Made by a program: the position numbers and the translations under genes. A stretch of 64,000 nucleotides of DNA, taken from NCBI RefSeq assembly GCF_020623625.1, contig NC_060200.1, positions 1,914,501 through 1,978,500 of the forward strand, written 5' to 3'. The notes under the pieces are model-generated. The model did no database searches and was not told the DNA's origin. It saw only the letters and a list, made by a program, of their open reading frames with translations. Positions 1 to 9,719 of the stretch are shown here, one piece after another. This DNA is from Saccharomycodes ludwigii (Eukaryota > Ascomycota > Saccharomycetes > Saccharomycodales > Saccharomycodaceae). The stretch's first letter is position 1; every line of letters starts with the position of its first letter.

Positions 1-3000
1 TCACTTTTTATGGCGCTGTCTCCGCTGAAACAGCCACATCAAGTGTTGCGACTAGTATTGTTATGTCGATTGAAAATATAAAGTATAAGTTTGATGCTTA
101 CGTTACTGCTGCCGTCTCGCAGAAGATTATTATTGGTGACCCTGTTTTAAGGTCTTACCCGAAGTTACTACACCTGGGAGAAACTGTCGAACCCGAAAAT
201 GTATTGGTTCCGTATGACAGTATATTACCTATTGATTACGTAGATAATCCGTCTAGGTATTTTAAAGAAGAAGATGAAATATTTGTTATTTCCGTTAGTG
301 AATCTCCGAAAAAGGATTGTAACACGTTTGAACTGTTGCCGAAATCCTTGAGATTGAAGTACAAGAGTACTGTATCCAATGAATTGTGTCCCTCGAAAAT
401 ACAGGATAGGAAGGTTGAACATGAGATTGTTCTGGCGCCTGATGGTAGACTTCCTCGAATAAGTCCGTATAGGTTGACACCGAAAAATGAAAGTATTGTT
501 AACGACTTGATTAATGACTTGTTAGAAAAGAACTTCATCACACCGTCAAAATCCCCGTGTAGCTCGCCAATTGTATTGGTTAAGAAGAAAGATAATAGCT
601 ACAGGATGTGTGTTGATTACAGAAAGTTGAATGCGATCACCGTCAAAGATCCATTCCCGTTACCCCGTATAGATAGCTTGTTGAGTAGAATTGGTAAAGC
701 TACCATATTCTCGACGTTAGACTTGCACTCAGGTTATCATCAAATACCGGTTAGATCCGAAGACCAATATAAGACCGCGTTTGTGACACCCACTGCAAAA
801 TATGAATATAAAGTGATGCCATTCGGTCTGGTGAACGCTCCGAGCACATTTGCACGTTATATGGCTGAGTTGTTCCGTGATCTAGTATTTGTTGGTGTCT
901 ATTTAGATGACATTCTAGTGTTCTCAAAGTCAAAAGAAGAACATCTAAATCATCTAGACGTTGTTCTAGATCGCCTGAAGTCTGAAGGCTTAATAGCTAA
1001 ATTGAAGAAGTGTCATTTCCTTCAATCGTCCGTTGAGTTTCTAGGGTACCAAATTAGTGCTGGTAAGATTGAACCATTACAAGGTAAAACTGATGCCATT
1101 TGTGCGTTTCCGACCCCAAGGTCCGTTAAGGAAGCACAACGTTTTTTAGGCATGGTAAATTATTACAGAAGATTTATAAAAGGTTGCTCCATTATTGCAC
1201 GCCCGATTAATACGTTTATTTCCGGAGAAGCAACGTGGGGAGTAACACAAGATAAAGCACTGAAGTCATTAAAAAGAGCGTTACAGGAACAGCCCGTGTT
1301 GATACCATTTGACGTTACAGCTAGTTACAGATTAACTACAGATGCTTGTAAATATGGTGTTGGTGCTGTGTTAGAAGAACTGGACGAAAATAAGAACCCA
1401 GTTGGTACCGTATCCTATTTCTCTAAATCTCTACAAGGTGCTCAACAGAGATACCCCGCCGGAGAACTAGAATTATTAGGAATTATTTCGGCACTAGAAC
1501 ATTTTAAGTACTTGTTGCATGGTAAACGATTCGTGTTGAGAACCGATCATATAAGTTTACTGTCGTTGAAAACAACAAAAGAACCAGGCACAAGAATTGC
1601 CCGTTGGTTAGATACATTGTCCGAATATGATTTCGAATTACAGTATGTTAAAGGTCATGACAATGTCGTTGCTGATGCAATATCAAGAGCTCCGTATGAA
1701 ATCAATGTTATTGATGAGCTCGTATCCATTGATCCGTGTGAATGGAAGAATGATTATGAGGAAGATCCGTATTGTGCTGCTCTGTTAGTATCTCTGAATC
1801 CAGATGAGTATCTTGGGAAGATACGAGTTAGCAAAGCGGATACAAGTTATTTTAATAAGATCATTAAACGCTATAGATTGTCAAATGCGTTTCGAAAAAT
1901 GATCCGTCTAGAGGAGGATTTGTTGTATTGGAAAGATAGATACATAGTCCCTCGTAGTAAGGTACAGTTGGTGTTGAATACCTACCATGATCATGGTCTA
2001 TTTGGTGGACATTTTGGTTATAATGTCACGTTGCAGAAAGTCACCGAATCGTATTATTGGCCACGTCAAGATCATGAAGTTCAAAAGTATGTCGCAAGTT
2101 GCCCGAATTGTCAAGTGTTTAAGTTTCACCGTAATAGACAATATGGTTTACTGAAACCGTTAGAGGTCCCTGAAGGAAGATGGACAGATATATCCATTGA
2201 TTTTGTGTCCGGTTTACCACCGACAGTAAGTGGTAAAGACATGATACTGGTTGTAGTGGACCGTTTCAGTAAACGTGCTCACTTTGTTGCATGTAATAAA
2301 GAGTTATCTCAAGAATACACTATTAATTTGTTATTCCAATTTGTATTTTGTTATCACGGTTTCCCGAAGAGGATCGTTAGTGATAGAGATGTTAGATTTA
2401 CTGGTAACGCATACAGAGAACTTACAGAACGACTAGGTATTAAACTGTGTATGAGTTCTTCGAATCACCCTGAGTCCGATGGACAGAGTGAAAGAACTAT
2501 TAAAACATTGACACAACTGTTACGATCATATGCCGGGCTAGAGCAGGGCCGTTGGGATGTATTGTTACCCCAAGTAGAATTTGTATATAATTCTACATAT
2601 CACTCTGCCGTCAAAGCCGCCCCGTTTTTAGTGGATTTGGGCTATGTACCAAATGAACCGTTATTAGATAGTACCTCGTTAACAGCCGCAAGGAACTTCT
2701 CGGCTGTAGATTTGATCCAGTCGCTTAGAGCTATCACGCTCCGTACAAAAGATTTCCTCAAAGAAAACCAGGTCAACATGGAAGTTGCCGTTAATCCTGG
2801 GAGAAGGGAAGAGAAGTTCGCTGTAGGTGACTATGTTCTGGTACATAGAGACGCTTATTTCACTGGAGGCCGTTACATTAAATTACAACCGATATTCTTA
2901 GGCCCGTTTAAGATTGTTAAGGTAATAAATGAAAATGCATATGAGGTCGACTTACCGAAGACTTCCAAAAAGCATAGAGTGATCAACGTAAGATGGATAA

Positions 3001-3284
3001 AGAAATATCAGTTCGACTCAGAAAGGTATGTAAAGGAACTACCTCGTTCTGAAACTGAGTTAAGGAATAGGCTCGAAAATATCTCTAGTGTAATAGGTTT
3101 TGCACCGTCTGAAGGTATAGTCTATTGTAAATTTGCCCACGTAGACCCTCGTCTGACTGCCGCTGTTCCGTTAAAAATGTTTAAGTCGCTTCCACTGCTG
3201 AGACGTCGCTCTCTGATAAATAATTTTGAACAGTTGTATAAGCAGTCCGTATCTGACGAGAGGGGGGAAGATGTTATAAGGTAA
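1..3284 (+). CDS. Ty3-like pol polyprotein, C-terminal part (RT, RNase H, integrase)
   Basis: The frame is open from the left edge (first full codon at 3), so the ATG at 63 is probably internal. Numbering from that ATG: reverse transcriptase about residues 130-340 with the YLDD active site; RNase H about 420-540; the integrase zinc-binding HHCC region about 650-690; the DDE core about 715-860; a C-terminal chromodomain-like or GPY/F-type region about 920-985 with the motif LGPFKIVKV. This order is that of Ty3. The frame runs a few codons into the 3' LTR. A virus-like element, described as a fossil; the visible stretch reads through without obvious damage. Confidence 0.95.
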   Translation, partial: TFYGAVSAETATSSVATSIVMSIENIKYKFDAYVTAAVSQKIIIGDPVLRSYPKLLHLGETVEPENVLVPYDSILPIDYVDNPSRYFKEEDEIFVISVSESPKKDCNTFELLPKSLRLKYKSTVSNELCPSKIQDRKVEHEIVLAPDGRLPRISPYRLTPKNESIVNDLINDLLEKNFITPSKSPCSSPIVLVKKKDNSYRMCVDYRKLNAITVKDPFPLPRIDSLLSRIGKATIFSTLDLHSGYHQIPVRSEDQYKTAFVTPTAKYEYKVMPFGLVNAPSTFARYMAELFRDLVFVGVYLDDILVFSKSKEEHLNHLDVVLDRLKSEGLIAKLKKCHFLQSSVEFLGYQISAGKIEPLQGKTDAICAFPTPRSVKEAQRFLGMVNYYRRFIKGCSIIARPINTFISGEATWGVTQDKALKSLKRALQEQPVLIPFDVTASYRLTTDACKYGVGAVLEELDENKNPVGTVSYFSKSLQGAQQRYPAGELELLGIISALEHFKYLLHGKRFVLRTDHISLLSLKTTKEPGTRIARWLDTLSEYDFELQYVKGHDNVVADAISRAPYEINVIDELVSIDPCEWKNDYEEDPYCAALLVSLNPDEYLGKIRVSKADTSYFNKIIKRYRLSNAFRKMIRLEEDLLYWKDRYIVPRSKVQLVLNTYHDHGLFGGHFGYNVTLQKVTESYYWPRQDHEVQKYVASCPNCQVFKFHRNRQYGLLKPLEVPEGRWTDISIDFVSGLPPTVSGKDMILVVVDRFSKRAHFVACNKELSQEYTINLLFQFVFCYHGFPKRIVSDRDVRFTGNAYRELTERLGIKLCMSSSNHPESDGQSERTIKTLTQLLRSYAGLEQGRWDVLLPQVEFVYNSTYHSAVKAAPFLVDLGYVPNEPLLDSTSLTAARNFSAVDLIQSLRAITLRTKDFLKENQVNMEVAVNPGRREEKFAVGDYVLVHRDAYFTGGRYIKLQPIFLGPFKIVKVINENAYEVDLPKTSKKHRVINVRWIKKYQFDSERYVKELPRSETELRNRLENISSVIGFAPSEGIVYCKFAHVDPRLTAAVPLKMFKSLPLLRRRSLINNFEQLYKQSVSDERGEDVIR

Positions 3285-3705
3285 ACCTTATAACAAGATA
3301 AATCACGTGTTAATAACCGTAAATAGTGAGATACTATGTTATTATGATTTATCCGTAAAGAGACTTGTACGTGGATGTTACGCTTAGTAGTGATTATGCC
3401 AGCAAAGCAAATACTACTATAACACCGCAGTACCGAAGTTGAGAACAACGCATCGAAAAGCTAAGGCTATGCGCTGTCATAATTGTTGTAAAAGTTGTCG
3501 TGTCGACAACCGAAAACAGGAGTATATAAAGCCAACATCTCACTAAAGAGTTTTGGGTTTCGTAGATATATTGTCCTTGTTTGTATAAGTTAGTTTAGAC
3601 TTATGTAATTAGATATTATATATAGAAGAAATATAATAACGAGAAAAGATCGATTTAGAACGAGTCTAACCAAGTAACATCTTTAGCCCACTTCACCTTA
3701 CAACA
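3272..3705 (+). repeat. 3' LTR of the Ty3-like element
   Basis: The LTR begins TGTTATAAGG directly after a G-rich purine tract and ends CCTTACAACA. These ends form a 10-bp inverted repeat with one mismatch, and TGTTRT...AYAACA ends match the Ty3 sigma style. The length is 434 bp. A TATA-like box (GTATATAAAG) lies near 3522-3531. The partner LTR and the target duplication are outside the window. Confidence 0.88.
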
Positions 3706-3954
3706 GCCTGGTTGATTCAAAGTGATCTCCACTTGCTCATAGTTTGTAAAAAGATTGCAATTTCCAAAAAAGATGGGCGAATTGCTGTATAAGAGAAACT
3801 TTTTTTAACAAACAACAAAAAAACATTGGAAAAGAATAATAAATATGATAGTTAACATATATATAAACAAACAACAAAGTATCAAGTCCAAAGATACATT
3901 CATTAAAAATAGTCTTGTATAAACCAAACAAATAAAATAAAATAAAATACACCG

Positions 3955-5931
3955 CTATAGCTCAAAAAACCTTCTTACAATCTCACTTTTAATCGGATCT
4001 GTTTTGTACGGCCAATTTTCTCGTACAACTTTTTTTGTAACAAATCTTGAAGAAGAATACAACTGTAAAATATCAAAATTATCACCCAATTGTCTTGTAC
4101 CGTTTTTTAATAATTGCAATTCACGATCTCTAAACATCTCACCCCCACATAATATAGTCAAATATTCTTGCAATATCTCATGATACTGTAACAAAAATAT
4201 ATTCACAAAAGAAAACAAATATTTGTTAAACACAGGTAATTGTCTCAATAAATTCAGTTGCAAAACATCGTATTCTTTTTCTAATGCCTCCCTTCTTATG
4301 TTGTGCTCGTCTGTATGAAACTGTTTACTTAAAGTTTTTTTCAAAATTTGCAAATCCTTTATTAGTGTTTCGATTGTTTCACTATATACCAAAAGCTGAA
4401 CTAATGGTTTATATAACCTTTGTTCTATTTTGAATTCAACCAATTTTTCAATTTCTTGTTTTTCCCATTGCAACTTTTCCACATAAGATTTATATATGGA
4501 AAAGTCATCCAAGGACTTATTCTGGCCTAATTCCATAAAATTTTGCCAAACAATTGCATTTTTCAATAGTTTATTAATAGGTCCATACCAATCCACGTTT
4601 TGTAAAATACTCCTAAAGGTATGTGTATTTTTATGAATATTTCGAAAGTTATAACACAACTCTTTCAAGCTTCTGTTTTCCTCACTGAACCTATCTTCCT
4701 GTTTCGCATCCAAACAAGTATAACTGCTTGTAGAATTGGTATCATAGTATTCTGTCACTATATCTGAATATTTGCTTGATGTTTTTGATAAATATTCCGT
4801 TTCTGAACGTGTTGAACCAAGATTTTTTTGAGATTTCCATTTATTTTGATACAAATTCGATATTTCAACGGGTGTTGGTAAATTTTGATCATAGTTATTA
4901 TAAATAAAGGCTTCATTCTGTACCTCTGTTAGATATTTTATATATATGGTGTTGAATCCACTCAATGATCTAATATTCTCGGTAGTTAAAACATTATCAC
5001 TATATAATAACAAATCACTTATAGATTCACACCAGGTAAATAACCTCTTGATCGGTAACTTTAGAATATCAGGTAAGGAAATTGAGCATTCCGTTAAACA
5101 TATTGAATACCACTCTCTAACATAGTTGGCGGTTGCTCTAGATGTTTCTAAACTATCCAAATATTTTAATTGTTTATTATATTCCAAAAAATACGATAAA
5201 TATGTTTGTTTCATTTTAAAGAAATGTAATTCTAAAATTTTTCCAATATCCAAATACTTCAATTTAGTATCGGTTTTATTTTGTTTTAAAACTTTCCATA
5301 CAAATTCACGGTTATCTGAACAACTAGTTGACTGGCTTTGGTCCAAGTTTTGTAGGAAAGTAGATACGAAATTTTCACTCAAATCAATAATTGTACTCAA
5401 ATTTCCAAAAATCAATAGTTCAGCGTTAATATTTTCCTTTGGTAAAATTTTATCCTTTAACTTTCTGTTATTTTTTAATTCATATTTATAGACTGTCAAA
5501 GCATATTTCAATTTATTAACATAATCATTTTCATTTTTAAAAAAATTTTCCAAGGCTTGAATAAAATTGCTCATATTATTGTTAGATTCCTGATCGAAAT
5601 CTTCTTTTTTCTCATTGCACGTAATGACCTCTGTTTTTGTAGTTTTATGTCCACTTTCTAAGATTTTCAATGTTAATTCATGTTTTTCGATTTTTTCCTT
5701 AATAGAATCCAAAACTTCTTTGTTTTTATTTGGTTCTTGCCATAGTGAATAAGAATATGGATTATAAGGTATATCCTGATATTTATTTTCTTGTTCAACG
5801 GTGTGATTATTGGTGGTATTAGTATTTTGATTTTTCCAAAAATAATTGCCCAATCCTGAGTCTCTTATTGGTGTCATTTCATTTCTATTAGAAGGAATTA
5901 CACTTTCAACAAATTCGGATGATTTAAGCAT
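3955..5931 (-). CDS. FUS2: Fus2-like cell fusion protein (DH-domain protein)
   Basis: Fus2 acts with Rvs161 at the shmoo tip to promote cell fusion in mating. The call rests on the C-terminus (VVRENWPYKTDPIKSEIVRRFFEL region, closely like S. cerevisiae KRMVRKDWPF...VVRKLFEL), an early MTPIRD motif, and a Dbl-homology-like segment with LLIFGNLSTI near the middle of the N-terminal half. Starting at the ATG at 5931 gives 658 aa, close to the 677 aa of yeast Fus2. An upstream in-frame ATG at 6036 would add 35 residues including a run of about nine lysines encoded by a poly-A tract, which looks like untranslated leader. PEP5 lies just upstream on the same strand, as YMR231W-YMR232W do in S. cerevisiae. 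A TGAAACA pheromone element sits upstream. Confidence 0.93.
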   Translation of the reverse strand: MLKSSEFVESVIPSNRNEMTPIRDSGLGNYFWKNQNTNTTNNHTVEQENKYQDIPYNPYSYSLWQEPNKNKEVLDSIKEKIEKHELTLKILESGHKTTKTEVITCNEKKEDFDQESNNNMSNFIQALENFFKNENDYVNKLKYALTVYKYELKNNRKLKDKILPKENINAELLIFGNLSTIIDLSENFVSTFLQNLDQSQSTSCSDNREFVWKVLKQNKTDTKLKYLDIGKILELHFFKMKQTYLSYFLEYNKQLKYLDSLETSRATANYVREWYSICLTECSISLPDILKLPIKRLFTWCESISDLLLYSDNVLTTENIRSLSGFNTIYIKYLTEVQNEAFIYNNYDQNLPTPVEISNLYQNKWKSQKNLGSTRSETEYLSKTSSKYSDIVTEYYDTNSTSSYTCLDAKQEDRFSEENRSLKELCYNFRNIHKNTHTFRSILQNVDWYGPINKLLKNAIVWQNFMELGQNKSLDDFSIYKSYVEKLQWEKQEIEKLVEFKIEQRLYKPLVQLLVYSETIETLIKDLQILKKTLSKQFHTDEHNIRREALEKEYDVLQLNLLRQLPVFNKYLFSFVNIFLLQYHEILQEYLTILCGGEMFRDRELQLLKNGTRQLGDNFDILQLYSSSRFVTKKVVRENWPYKTDPIKSEIVRRFFEL

Positions 5932-6167
5932 CTTGCTTTTTATACCCTGTATTACTTCTTTTTTTTTTTTTTTTTTTTTTTTTTTCTGTAACTTTTTAAA
6001 TTTATATAATAAGACAAAACGCATTATCTGTTTCATTAAGGAAAATAAAAAGGTTTCTTAAGATACCTACATATATATATATATATATATATAGTTGGGT
6101 ACTTATAAGATTTTTAATGAGTTATAATATTTTTATATTGTCGCCAGTGTCAAAGTAGCCTTGTCGC

Positions 6168-6174
6168 TGTTTCA
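6168..6174 (-). promoter_or_regulatory. Pheromone response element (Ste12-type TGAAACA)
   Basis: The minus strand reads TGAAACA, the Ste12 consensus, about 240 bp upstream of the FUS2 ATG at 5931. FUS2 is strongly pheromone-induced in S. cerevisiae, so the site fits. A single 7-mer in roughly 300 bp has a modest chance of occurring at random. Confidence 0.5.
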
Positions 6175-6175
6175 A

Positions 6176-6181
6176 ACGCGT
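6176..6181. promoter_or_regulatory. MCB-like ACGCGT palindrome
   Basis: ACGCGT is the Mlu I cell-cycle box bound by Mbp1-Swi6. It lies one base from the pheromone element in the FUS2 promoter. No role is established; it may be chance. Confidence 0.3.
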
Positions 6182-6225
6182 CGCAAAATTATTACCCAAA
6201 CTTTATAGCAAGGATGTTGCGCGCT

Positions 6226-9200
6226 CTATTCTAAAATAGCATACGAATTTTCTAAACAACCTTTTCCAATATATTCTGTCACAACATTAAAACAATCATT
6301 TTCACCCTCTGCACTGGTCAATGCTATGTTGAACTCTTCTTCCTCCTTATTGGCAAAATCTAGCTGAGCTTTGTACAATTTCCCAGATGTTTCCAATTCT
6401 AATAAACACTGTGGACACTTATATACTGAGTGACTTTCCTCAAGTATAGCACTTTCAGTCTTATTATCATCAGTAGTACTACTACTAGAAAATTCCTCAT
6501 TCAAACATTTTTGGTGATAAGCATGTCCACACTTGAAGTAAACCACCGGAAGTTCCAATATAGTTTGACATATCTTACAGATTTCCCTACTCATTTTTAT
6601 CTCCACAGATGCGTCCTTTTGGAATAATTTCTCAATTTCATTCTCAATGCCATCTAACTCATTTTTGTAAGAAGTGGATAATTTCTGGTTGTTTTCAATT
6701 TCTCTGTTTGTGTCTTGCAAATTTTCTAACAATGCATCTTTAATTAGTCCAAATGAAGCAACTTCAGACATACTCAATATTCGAATTATCTCTAATGAAT
6801 CCATAACTTGTAATTCTTTAATGGGTTCTAAAATGTTTTTTTTAACTCCCGCATCCCCTCCGTATAATTCAAAAATAGATTTGCTCGATACAACATGCCT
6901 TAAAATCGATCTATAAAGATCAAACTCTTTCTCTCCATTTTCATGTAAATACCTGATAACCTCGGTAGGCTCATTCTTCAGTAACAGCGTTCTAAACTTT
7001 GACATGTGATCTGATTCTGCACCAAATTGAAGACTCTGAGCTTGATCTATATTAAAATTATGTAAATGAGAAATCAAAACCATTAAAGAGTTTTCAATAC
7101 CTTCAGAAGGAAAGGTGGCAGAGGAATGAGAGGATTTCACCAACTCCTCGCTTTCTTCAAAAATTTTCGCAGCCTTTTCTCGCCAACTATCCTTCCTTTC
7201 TAAATTGTCTGTGCTTTCTTCTTCGCTTAGTGATAAGTAGAGATTGTATAATGTAGTCAATACTTCTTGTTTATCATTGTCAAACCCTTTGAATCTCTTA
7301 TATGATTCCAAACATGCTTCCAAAAATACAACAAATTCGTATGGCTTACCTACAAATGACGTAAAAATCAAATTGGGTCTTGGAGGATGATAAGTGGGCT
7401 CATAGTTTTGTTGGTTTTCAACACTGGAATTGTTCATGTAACTGAAAAATGAAGCATAATTATGGAAAACCATTTTATTGTTAAAACCGTTGTTATTAAC
7501 CTCACTACTAGAATTATTGAGGACAGAATCGTTCATGGAATATATTTCCGGTTTATACTTCCCGATAAATATTTCAATCAGCAATGCATTGGTATCATTT
7601 GGTAAATAATCCAAGAAAATTTTGGAATATGATATCAAAACACGTAGTGCATCATCAACGGGTAGGCTTTTGGTATATCTCAAAGCACTAACAGGATCCT
7701 TCAAAGTGTTTAATAAAATATCAACGGTGTCTGCTGGATCTTTAGAGAATTTTCTACACAGTTTATACGCCTCTACATTAAAATCAACATCTTTTAATAA
7801 ACTCACAACTTTTTCTAAATCAAATGGAACATCAGTGGAGTAAAAATAATCGTCATCCGCTTGGCCCCATAAAGTGGTAACATCTTCACATGAAGCCTTT
7901 TCAGAATAGGTGCCATCACGTGTATAATGATTTATAAACGTATTGATTCCGTCTCTGTCCTTCAACTTGATCATAGTTACAAGTAAAAGAGTTACGTGGT
8001 CTATTTGTGCCAGTCCCTTTTTTACCAAAGCCCACAAAAACTTTGTCAACGATTTTATGCTTTCCCAAGAATCCCCCTGAGCTATACTGTATTTGGAAAT
8101 AATTTCACTAGTTTCTGTGATGGTATCTATGCAACGAATATATTGTTCCATAGCTTTGGTCTTAGCGCCCTTCTTGTACAAATAATCACCATATTCCCTT
8201 TCAATTTTTTTTATATCTAAAGTTGACACTGCCTTAGAATTTTGCGATGCAATATTTAACGCTATTGGGTACAATTCTCTTTGTAAAACAATCTGTAATT
8301 GATCGGCTATTGGCTTCTCGGTAATCTTATATAATTTGTGGTCACTAGAAAACAGCATAATGCTAGGTATTCCATCAAATTTGAACGTGAAAATATGAAT
8401 GACCTGGCTTGGTATGAAGGCACTCATTGAAACTAATTTATTCCTAATGTCTAATATATTGACACTATTATTGGTCATTCCGGAAAATGCTTTTGAAGTA
8501 TAACTACTGGAATCCACGTCACTGACAAGTAAAATGCGGTTTTCATCAATTTGAAATAGCTGCGTTTTGGAGGGCACATCAAGTGACAATGACTTTTTTT
8601 CACCTTTGAAAGTGTAAGTGTCTAGGCTATCCTTAGTAACACATATGAAATTTTTTTGTAAAAGGTCAATTTGACCACAATATAAATCAACACCATTTTC
8701 ATTATTTAATATCAAGTCAGGTTGTTTATTATTCCTACCATGTGTAGAGAAAACCATTATTTTTGAAGTTGTAGACACAAATAGATAGGTAGAACTTTCT
8801 TCCAACGCCAAATTTGTAATGGGCTCCTTCTGTGAATCATAATATATTATTCTTTGTTTACTGCCTCTATCTCTATAGATGTCACCTCTTATCAAAATAA
8901 TTGAACCATCCGTGTAACCGACAGCTATACAATTAAGAACAATTGAAAAACTTATTGCTGAAATGGGGAAAGTGTTGTTGCTTATTGTATTGTTTGCCTC
9001 AACTAAGGAATGATAGGAATTTTCATTTTTGAGAAGGTTATCTGAATATTTCCAAACTTTTATTAATGCTGGTTTCCCGGAACATTCTGCAACACTGATG
9101 AAAAAAGATGGTAAATGAATCATATTTTGTAGTTTTGTAATTTCGTAGCCAGCTTCATATGCGTTGAAGTCAATTAATATTTTAGAATATTTGAGTGAAC

Positions 9201-9393
9201 ATATTTTTATTCTTGTAAAATCATAGCCAACTAGAAGCAAATCTGTATCGTCACTGTTTTCATCCAATAATGTTAAGGATGCAATTGAAGATACACTTGG
9301 ATCAGAAAATAATGTATTGTTAGATGCTAGTAGAGAATCACTAATAGGTATATTATCAAAGAATTGGAATTGTCTCCATGAGTTAAAGGACAT
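6226..9393 (-). CDS. PEP5: Vps11/Pep5, HOPS/CORVET tethering subunit with C-terminal RING
   Basis: Vps11 is a core subunit of the HOPS and CORVET complexes that tether membranes at the vacuole and endosome. The 1055-aa protein starts MSFNSWRQFQFFDNIP, almost identical to yeast Pep5 (MSLSSWRQFQLFENIP), and is close to its 1029 aa. The N-terminal half looks like a beta-propeller, the middle like an alpha-solenoid, followed by a coiled coil near 900-935. A RING finger spans about 939-998, with CKIC, CGHAYHQKC and CPQC as metal-ligand groups and a Ser/Thr-rich insertion inside it. It is upstream of FUS2 on the same strand, the conserved YMR231W-YMR232W order. Confidence 0.97.
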   Translation of the reverse strand: MSFNSWRQFQFFDNIPISDSLLASNNTLFSDPSVSSIASLTLLDENSDDTDLLLVGYDFTRIKICSLKYSKILIDFNAYEAGYEITKLQNMIHLPSFFISVAECSGKPALIKVWKYSDNLLKNENSYHSLVEANNTISNNTFPISAISFSIVLNCIAVGYTDGSIILIRGDIYRDRGSKQRIIYYDSQKEPITNLALEESSTYLFVSTTSKIMVFSTHGRNNKQPDLILNNENGVDLYCGQIDLLQKNFICVTKDSLDTYTFKGEKKSLSLDVPSKTQLFQIDENRILLVSDVDSSSYTSKAFSGMTNNSVNILDIRNKLVSMSAFIPSQVIHIFTFKFDGIPSIMLFSSDHKLYKITEKPIADQLQIVLQRELYPIALNIASQNSKAVSTLDIKKIEREYGDYLYKKGAKTKAMEQYIRCIDTITETSEIISKYSIAQGDSWESIKSLTKFLWALVKKGLAQIDHVTLLLVTMIKLKDRDGINTFINHYTRDGTYSEKASCEDVTTLWGQADDDYFYSTDVPFDLEKVVSLLKDVDFNVEAYKLCRKFSKDPADTVDILLNTLKDPVSALRYTKSLPVDDALRVLISYSKIFLDYLPNDTNALLIEIFIGKYKPEIYSMNDSVLNNSSSEVNNNGFNNKMVFHNYASFFSYMNNSSVENQQNYEPTYHPPRPNLIFTSFVGKPYEFVVFLEACLESYKRFKGFDNDKQEVLTTLYNLYLSLSEEESTDNLERKDSWREKAAKIFEESEELVKSSHSSATFPSEGIENSLMVLISHLHNFNIDQAQSLQFGAESDHMSKFRTLLLKNEPTEVIRYLHENGEKEFDLYRSILRHVVSSKSIFELYGGDAGVKKNILEPIKELQVMDSLEIIRILSMSEVASFGLIKDALLENLQDTNREIENNQKLSTSYKNELDGIENEIEKLFQKDASVEIKMSREICKICQTILELPVVYFKCGHAYHQKCLNEEFSSSSTTDDNKTESAILEESHSVYKCPQCLLELETSGKLYKAQLDFANKEEEEFNIALTSAEGENDCFNVVTEYIGKGCLENSYAILE

Positions 9394-9719
9394 GATGATG
9401 GAAATTGTGTATTGCTTTTAACTATTTTTATTTTTTATTAAAATGGAAATGTTACATGATTTAGATCAAGAAAGGAAAAGGAAGAAGGTATAAAATAATA
9501 ATAATAATAATAATAATAGTGAGTTAGTATTATCCTTACAAGAATATTAAAAAAAAAATTAAAAAAAAAAAATTAAATAAATAAATGTTTTTTTTTTGTT
9601 TTTTTTTTTGGCAGCAACAAAATCAAATAGCCAATTTTACGCTTTTTTTTTTTTTTTTTTTGTTCACACAATCATTGCTATTATCATTATACTCTCTATT
9701 AAAAACAAAATACAAAAAG
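9394..9719. other. Intergenic, PEP5 5' side and STE11 3' side
   Basis: Holds an ATA trinucleotide repeat (about 9497-9521) and several poly-A/poly-T runs (around 9549-9660). Nothing else is recognised. Confidence 0.7.

Larger units (their letters stand above)
1..3705 (+). mobile_element. Ty3/Gypsy-family LTR retrotransposon, left part outside window
   Basis: The visible part holds a pol reading frame (reverse transcriptase, RNase H, integrase), then a polypurine tract (about 3259-3271) and a 3' LTR (3272-3705). Domain order RT-RNaseH-integrase marks the Ty3/Gypsy (Metaviridae) group rather than Ty1/Copia. Gag, protease, primer binding site and 5' LTR would lie left of position 1. No break is seen in the visible part, so the copy looks young, but completeness cannot be judged from here. 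Confidence 0.95.

Noticed and set aside
3122-3448. 108-codon minus-strand frame over the LTR
   Set aside because: It is antisense to pol and the LTR with no supporting feature.
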